Origin: JBLMYQ01 sp050258375
GTDB taxonomy: Bacteria; Bacillota; Clostridia; Acetivibrionales; UBA4821
DNA: 64,000 nt
Assembly: GCA_050258375.1 (NCBI GenBank)
Contig: JBLMYQ010000048.1
Span: 29,715 to 93,714, forward strand
Reading direction: 5' to 3'
Below are positions 61,239 through 64,000 of this stretch, piece by piece (position 1 is the stretch's first letter; each line of letters begins with the position of its first letter). A model generated the notes under the pieces. It was not told where the DNA came from. It made no database searches and was given only the letters and a program-made list of their open reading frames with translations. The translations under genes and the position numbers were made by a program.

Positions 61239-61998
61239 CAGGTTGAGATTTGTAGTGCTTATAATGTTAATAATGGTATTGTTTATGACAATTCCTGTAA
61301 GTGCCGAACCTGCATTACAAATTCCCAAAATTGGAATTGATATTGGACCGGCAAAGCAACCGCAGGAAGCAGCATCGACTGTTCAAATAATATTACTACT
61401 AACTGTACTTTCTATAGCTCCAGCTATCCTTATAATGATGACTTCATTTACAAGAATAATCATTATTCTATCCTTTCTAAGAAGTGCTCTTGGGACTCAA
61501 CAAATGCCACCTAATCAGGTTTTAATCGGATTTGCAATGTTTCTAACTTTTTTTATTATGTCTCCGGTATTTATACAAATTAATGATCAGGCATACAAGC
61601 CTTTTATGAAAGGGCAAATAAGTCAAGATATTGCCTTTTCAAAGGCAGAGACCCCAATAAAAGATTTTATGCTAAAGCAAATAAAAAGCGACAAAGATTT
61701 GCTTTTATTTATTAAAATGGCAAAAATGGATCCAACTAAAGTAGAAAAAGCAAAATTGCCATTGACTGTTGTTATTCCGGCATTTATGATAAACGAATTG
61801 AAAGTTGCTTTTCAAATAGGTTTTCTTCTTTTTATACCTTTTCTTGTGATTGATATGGTTGTATCAAGCACTCTTATGGCAATGGGTATGATGATGCTTC
61901 CACCGGTAATGATTTCACTTCCATTTAAATTATTACTTTTTATTATGGTTGATGGATGGAACTTAATAACCCAGACTATTGTTATGGGATTCCGATAA
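61231..61998 (+). CDS. fliP: flagellar export gate protein FliP
   Basis: A 255-residue export-gate protein with a cleavable signal (FVVLIMLIMVLFMTIPVSA) and four membrane segments. The motifs TSFTRIIIILSFLRSALGTQ and LLLFIMVDGWNLI are conserved. Its TAA stop is the first base triplet of an AACTCACCC-family element. Confidence 0.96.
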   Translation: MNSRLRFVVLIMLIMVLFMTIPVSAEPALQIPKIGIDIGPAKQPQEAASTVQIILLLTVLSIAPAILIMMTSFTRIIIILSFLRSALGTQQMPPNQVLIGFAMFLTFFIMSPVFIQINDQAYKPFMKGQISQDIAFSKAETPIKDFMLKQIKSDKDLLLFIKMAKMDPTKVEKAKLPLTVVIPAFMINELKVAFQIGFLLFIPFLVIDMVVSSTLMAMGMMMLPPVMISLPFKLLLFIMVDGWNLITQTIVMGFR

Positions 61999-62040
61999 CT
62001 CACCCTTAGCCCCTCTCTTTTCAATAGAGGGGGAATTAAG
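61996..62040. repeat. AACTCACCC-family element, copy b
   Basis: TAACTCACCCTTAGCCCCTC followed by the CTCTCT/AGAGGGG inner hairpin. It lies between fliP and fliQ in the export gene cluster and includes the fliP stop codon. Confidence 0.65.
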
Positions 62041-62061
62041 GAATGAAAGGAGAAGGCACAT

Positions 62062-62331
62062 ATGGAACAGGGTGCGATTATAGAACTTGCGACTAGAGCT
62101 TTACTAGTGATACTATATGTGTCAGGTCCTATGATGCTGCTTGCGCTTGTTGTTGGTTTGGCAGTAAGTATATTTCAAGCAACCACACAGATTCAGGAGC
62201 AGACTCTTACCTTTGTTCCCAAATTAATTGCGATACTAGGTGGAGTTTTAATATTTGGTCCATGGATGTTACAGGTTTTAAAGGATTTTACACTGAATCT
62301 GTTTCAAAACATAAACATGTATGTAAGATAA
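62062..62331 (+). CDS. fliQ: flagellar export gate protein FliQ
   Basis: An 89-residue protein with two membrane segments and the conserved VSIFQATTQIQEQTLTFVPK. Together with FliP and FliR it forms the export gate. Confidence 0.96.
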   Translation: MEQGAIIELATRALLVILYVSGPMMLLALVVGLAVSIFQATTQIQEQTLTFVPKLIAILGGVLIFGPWMLQVLKDFTLNLFQNINMYVR

Positions 62332-62354
62332 AGCAGGCACACTGACAGGAAGTT

Positions 62355-63176
62355 ATGAGAGGGATGGCTGGATTGGATATACTGATGGGGGGCATGCTGA
62401 TAAAAATAGAAGTTTTTTTGTTGGTGCTTGTGAGAATGAGCTCTCTTTTTATTATCTCCCCGATTTTTGGAAGAAGAAATGTTCCAACTATTTTTAAAAT
62501 TGGTTTTGCACTAATGGTGTCAATAATATTGATTAATGTAGTTAAATTGCCATTAGAAGTTAACTTATATGGTATGTATGAGTTTTCAATAGCTATTTTT
62601 AAAGAATTTATAATAGGGTTGATACTTGGTTATATAGGGTTTGTAATACTATCAGCTATATATCTGGCAGGTCAACTGATTGATACACAAATAGGCTTTA
62701 GCATAGTCAGTGTAATAGACCCTATAAGTAACATTCAAGTCCCCATTACAGCAACGCTCTATTATGGTCTTACAATTGTTATTTTTCTTACGATAAACGG
62801 TCATCATATGCTGATTGATGCTATAGTAAGAAGCTTTGACGTGATTCCTATTGGATTGGCAGTTTTTTCACAAGAAATGATACCGCAATTGGTTCAGATA
62901 ATGGGAATGGTTTTTATAATTGCATTTAAAATAAGTGCGCCAATAATAGCAGCAGCATTAATATGCGATGTTGCATTAGGAATATTATCAAGAACAATGC
63001 CGCAAATGAATATATTCTTTGTTGGTATGCCGTTAAAAATTGTGTTGGGACTGGCGGCTATAATGATTACACTTCCAGCCTTTATATCATTGGTAGGGTT
63101 TTCGATTGATAATATAAATGAGCAAACAAATATAGTAATGAACCTGATGACTTCAAAGAAGGCCGGGGGCTATTAG
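62355..63176 (+). CDS. fliR: flagellar export gate protein FliR
   Basis: A 273-residue protein with six membrane segments; family motifs SSLFIISPIFGRRNVPTIFK, LAGQLIDTQIGFSIV and a C-terminal PQMNIFFVGMPLKI. ATG at 62355 follows ACAGGAAG; ATG 62364 is an alternative. flhB follows. Confidence 0.95.
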   Translation: MRGMAGLDILMGGMLIKIEVFLLVLVRMSSLFIISPIFGRRNVPTIFKIGFALMVSIILINVVKLPLEVNLYGMYEFSIAIFKEFIIGLILGYIGFVILSAIYLAGQLIDTQIGFSIVSVIDPISNIQVPITATLYYGLTIVIFLTINGHHMLIDAIVRSFDVIPIGLAVFSQEMIPQLVQIMGMVFIIAFKISAPIIAAALICDVALGILSRTMPQMNIFFVGMPLKIVLGLAAIMITLPAFISLVGFSIDNINEQTNIVMNLMTSKKAGGY

Positions 63177-63211
63177 CTGATATTATCATACATAATTGGA
63201 AGAGGGTTAAA

Positions 63212-64000
63212 ATGGTAATACATAATTGTTGGTTTATATCAAACTTAATAAATAGAGCTAACAGCCAGCAGCAAATAGCTAAAAGCTGTTTTTATAGTAT
63301 CAACCTCCAATTATTTGCTGATGATGAAAAGACAGAAAAAGCTACACCTAAAAAGCGTCAGGATGCAAGGCAAAAAGGGCAGGTTTTTAAGAGTAAGGAA
63401 GTAAATTCAGCGGTGCTTTTGCTAGCCATGTTTTTAACCATAAAGTACAGCTGTCCTATGATTTATGAAGAGATTTCACAATATTTTAAAGTTGTTTTTA
63501 ATGAATACATGAAACGTGACATTGTTGAGATTAGCACGTTAATGAATTTTGTAACCTATACACTTAGTGTATTTACTAAGGTAATGCTTCCTATACTTTT
63601 GGTTTCTGTACTGGCGGGATTGATAAGCGGGTATGCTCAGGTAGGCTTTTTATTTACTTTGGAACCTCTAAAGGTTAAGCTCGAAAAGTTGGATCCCATA
63701 AAAGGATTTAAAAACATTTTTTCCAAGCAAGCGCTGGTAGAGCTTATAAAATCCTTTATTAAAATTGGTGTTGCGATTTACATAGCGTTTGTATACCTCA
63801 AAGGTGAAGTAAACAATGCTTTGAAGCTTGCAGATATGGATATAATGAATATTTTTATATATATTGGTAACTTAGCTATAAATGTTTCAATAGCAATTAT
63901 AATTGTTCTTGGACTTTTGGCTATATTTGATTATTTCTTTCAATGGTGGGATTATGAGAGAAACTTAAAGATGTCAAAGCATGAAATAAAAGAAGAATAT
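63212..64000 (+). CDS. flhB: flagellar export switch protein FlhB, truncated by window end
   Basis: An open frame of 263 codons runs off the window. It contains the FlhB start block LQLFADDEKTEKATPKKRQD followed by ARQKGQVFKSKEV, several membrane segments and WDYERNLKMSKHEIKEEY just before the edge, the region preceding the NPTH autocleavage site, which is not in the window. The N-terminus is extended by about 37 residues before NLQLFADDEK compared with common FlhB, so a later start is possible although the ATG at 63212 has AGAGGG upstream. Confidence 0.93.
   Translation, partial: MVIHNCWFISNLINRANSQQQIAKSCFYSINLQLFADDEKTEKATPKKRQDARQKGQVFKSKEVNSAVLLLAMFLTIKYSCPMIYEEISQYFKVVFNEYMKRDIVEISTLMNFVTYTLSVFTKVMLPILLVSVLAGLISGYAQVGFLFTLEPLKVKLEKLDPIKGFKNIFSKQALVELIKSFIKIGVAIYIAFVYLKGEVNNALKLADMDIMNIFIYIGNLAINVSIAIIIVLGLLAIFDYFFQWWDYERNLKMSKHEIKEEY

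Noticed and set aside
1..64000. tRNA or rRNA genes
   Set aside because: None recognised by eye; a covariance-model scan would be needed to exclude them fully.

Overview
The window reads as a chromosome segment of a low-GC, endospore-forming, flagellated Clostridia member. Most coding is on the + strand, with GTG/TTG starts and strong GGAGG ribosome sites. The gene set (spo0E, spoVD, a spoVE-type ftsW, spoIIGA, sigE, sigG, ymxH; a MurE with the DNPR motif of meso-diaminopimelate enzymes; a full flagellar operon with flbD, a TIGR02530-type protein and fliY) fits a Ruminiclostridium/Acetivibrio-like lineage. The lineage is inferred from gene content and order only.

Layout. (1) 155-4049: an M16 protease pair (ymfF/ymfH-like), lgt and a Spo0E-type phosphatase. 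(2) 4183-20930: the division and cell-wall cluster mraZ-rsmH-ftsL-spoVD-murE-murF-mraY-ftsW-murG-murA-ftsQ-DUF881-sbp-ftsA-ftsZ, preceded by three 10-bp-phased MraZ boxes and closed by a 50-bp perfect palindrome. murD is missing from its usual place between mraY and ftsW. (3) 20994-24737: spoIIGA-sigE-sigG, the mother-cell sigma factor with its processing protease followed by the late forespore sigma factor, with candidate Spo0A boxes upstream, then ymxH and nrdR. (4) 24895-27001: a REP-associated tyrosine transposase (RAYT) whose own coding sequence contains two copies of a palindrome also found between nearby genes, then comM.

(5) 27002-40546: about 13.5 kb of accessory DNA separating comM from dprA, genes that are often neighbours. 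It holds a divergent asparaginase, a ferric-iron-type ABC transporter (binding lipoprotein, fused permease, ATPase) decorated with REP palindromes, a membrane-anchored propeller protein, a 968-residue membrane protein with a 24-bp tandem-repeat linker and a C-terminal region resembling edema-factor/ExoY-type nucleotidyl cyclase toxins, two companion genes of unknown function, three small minus-strand genes, and a roughly 715-bp segment bounded by 23-bp perfect inverted repeats. (6) 40547-45164: dprA-topA-trmFO. (7) 45210-64000: a flagellar operon from flgB to a truncated flhB behind a near-consensus sigma-A promoter. The xerC-hslV-hslU-codY block that separates trmFO from flgB in Bacillus subtilis is absent.

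How the parts work together: region 2 makes the peptidoglycan precursors and septal machinery and also feeds sporulation (SpoVD, SpoVE-type FtsW). Region 3 converts the septation checkpoint into SigE then SigG activity. Region 7 builds the basal body, export gate, C-ring and hook. At least four families of short palindromic or inverted-repeat elements lie between genes, and several supply the stop codon of the preceding gene. The most unusual item is the putative cyclase-toxin locus at 33155-38025; second is the RAYT carrying its own palindromes.
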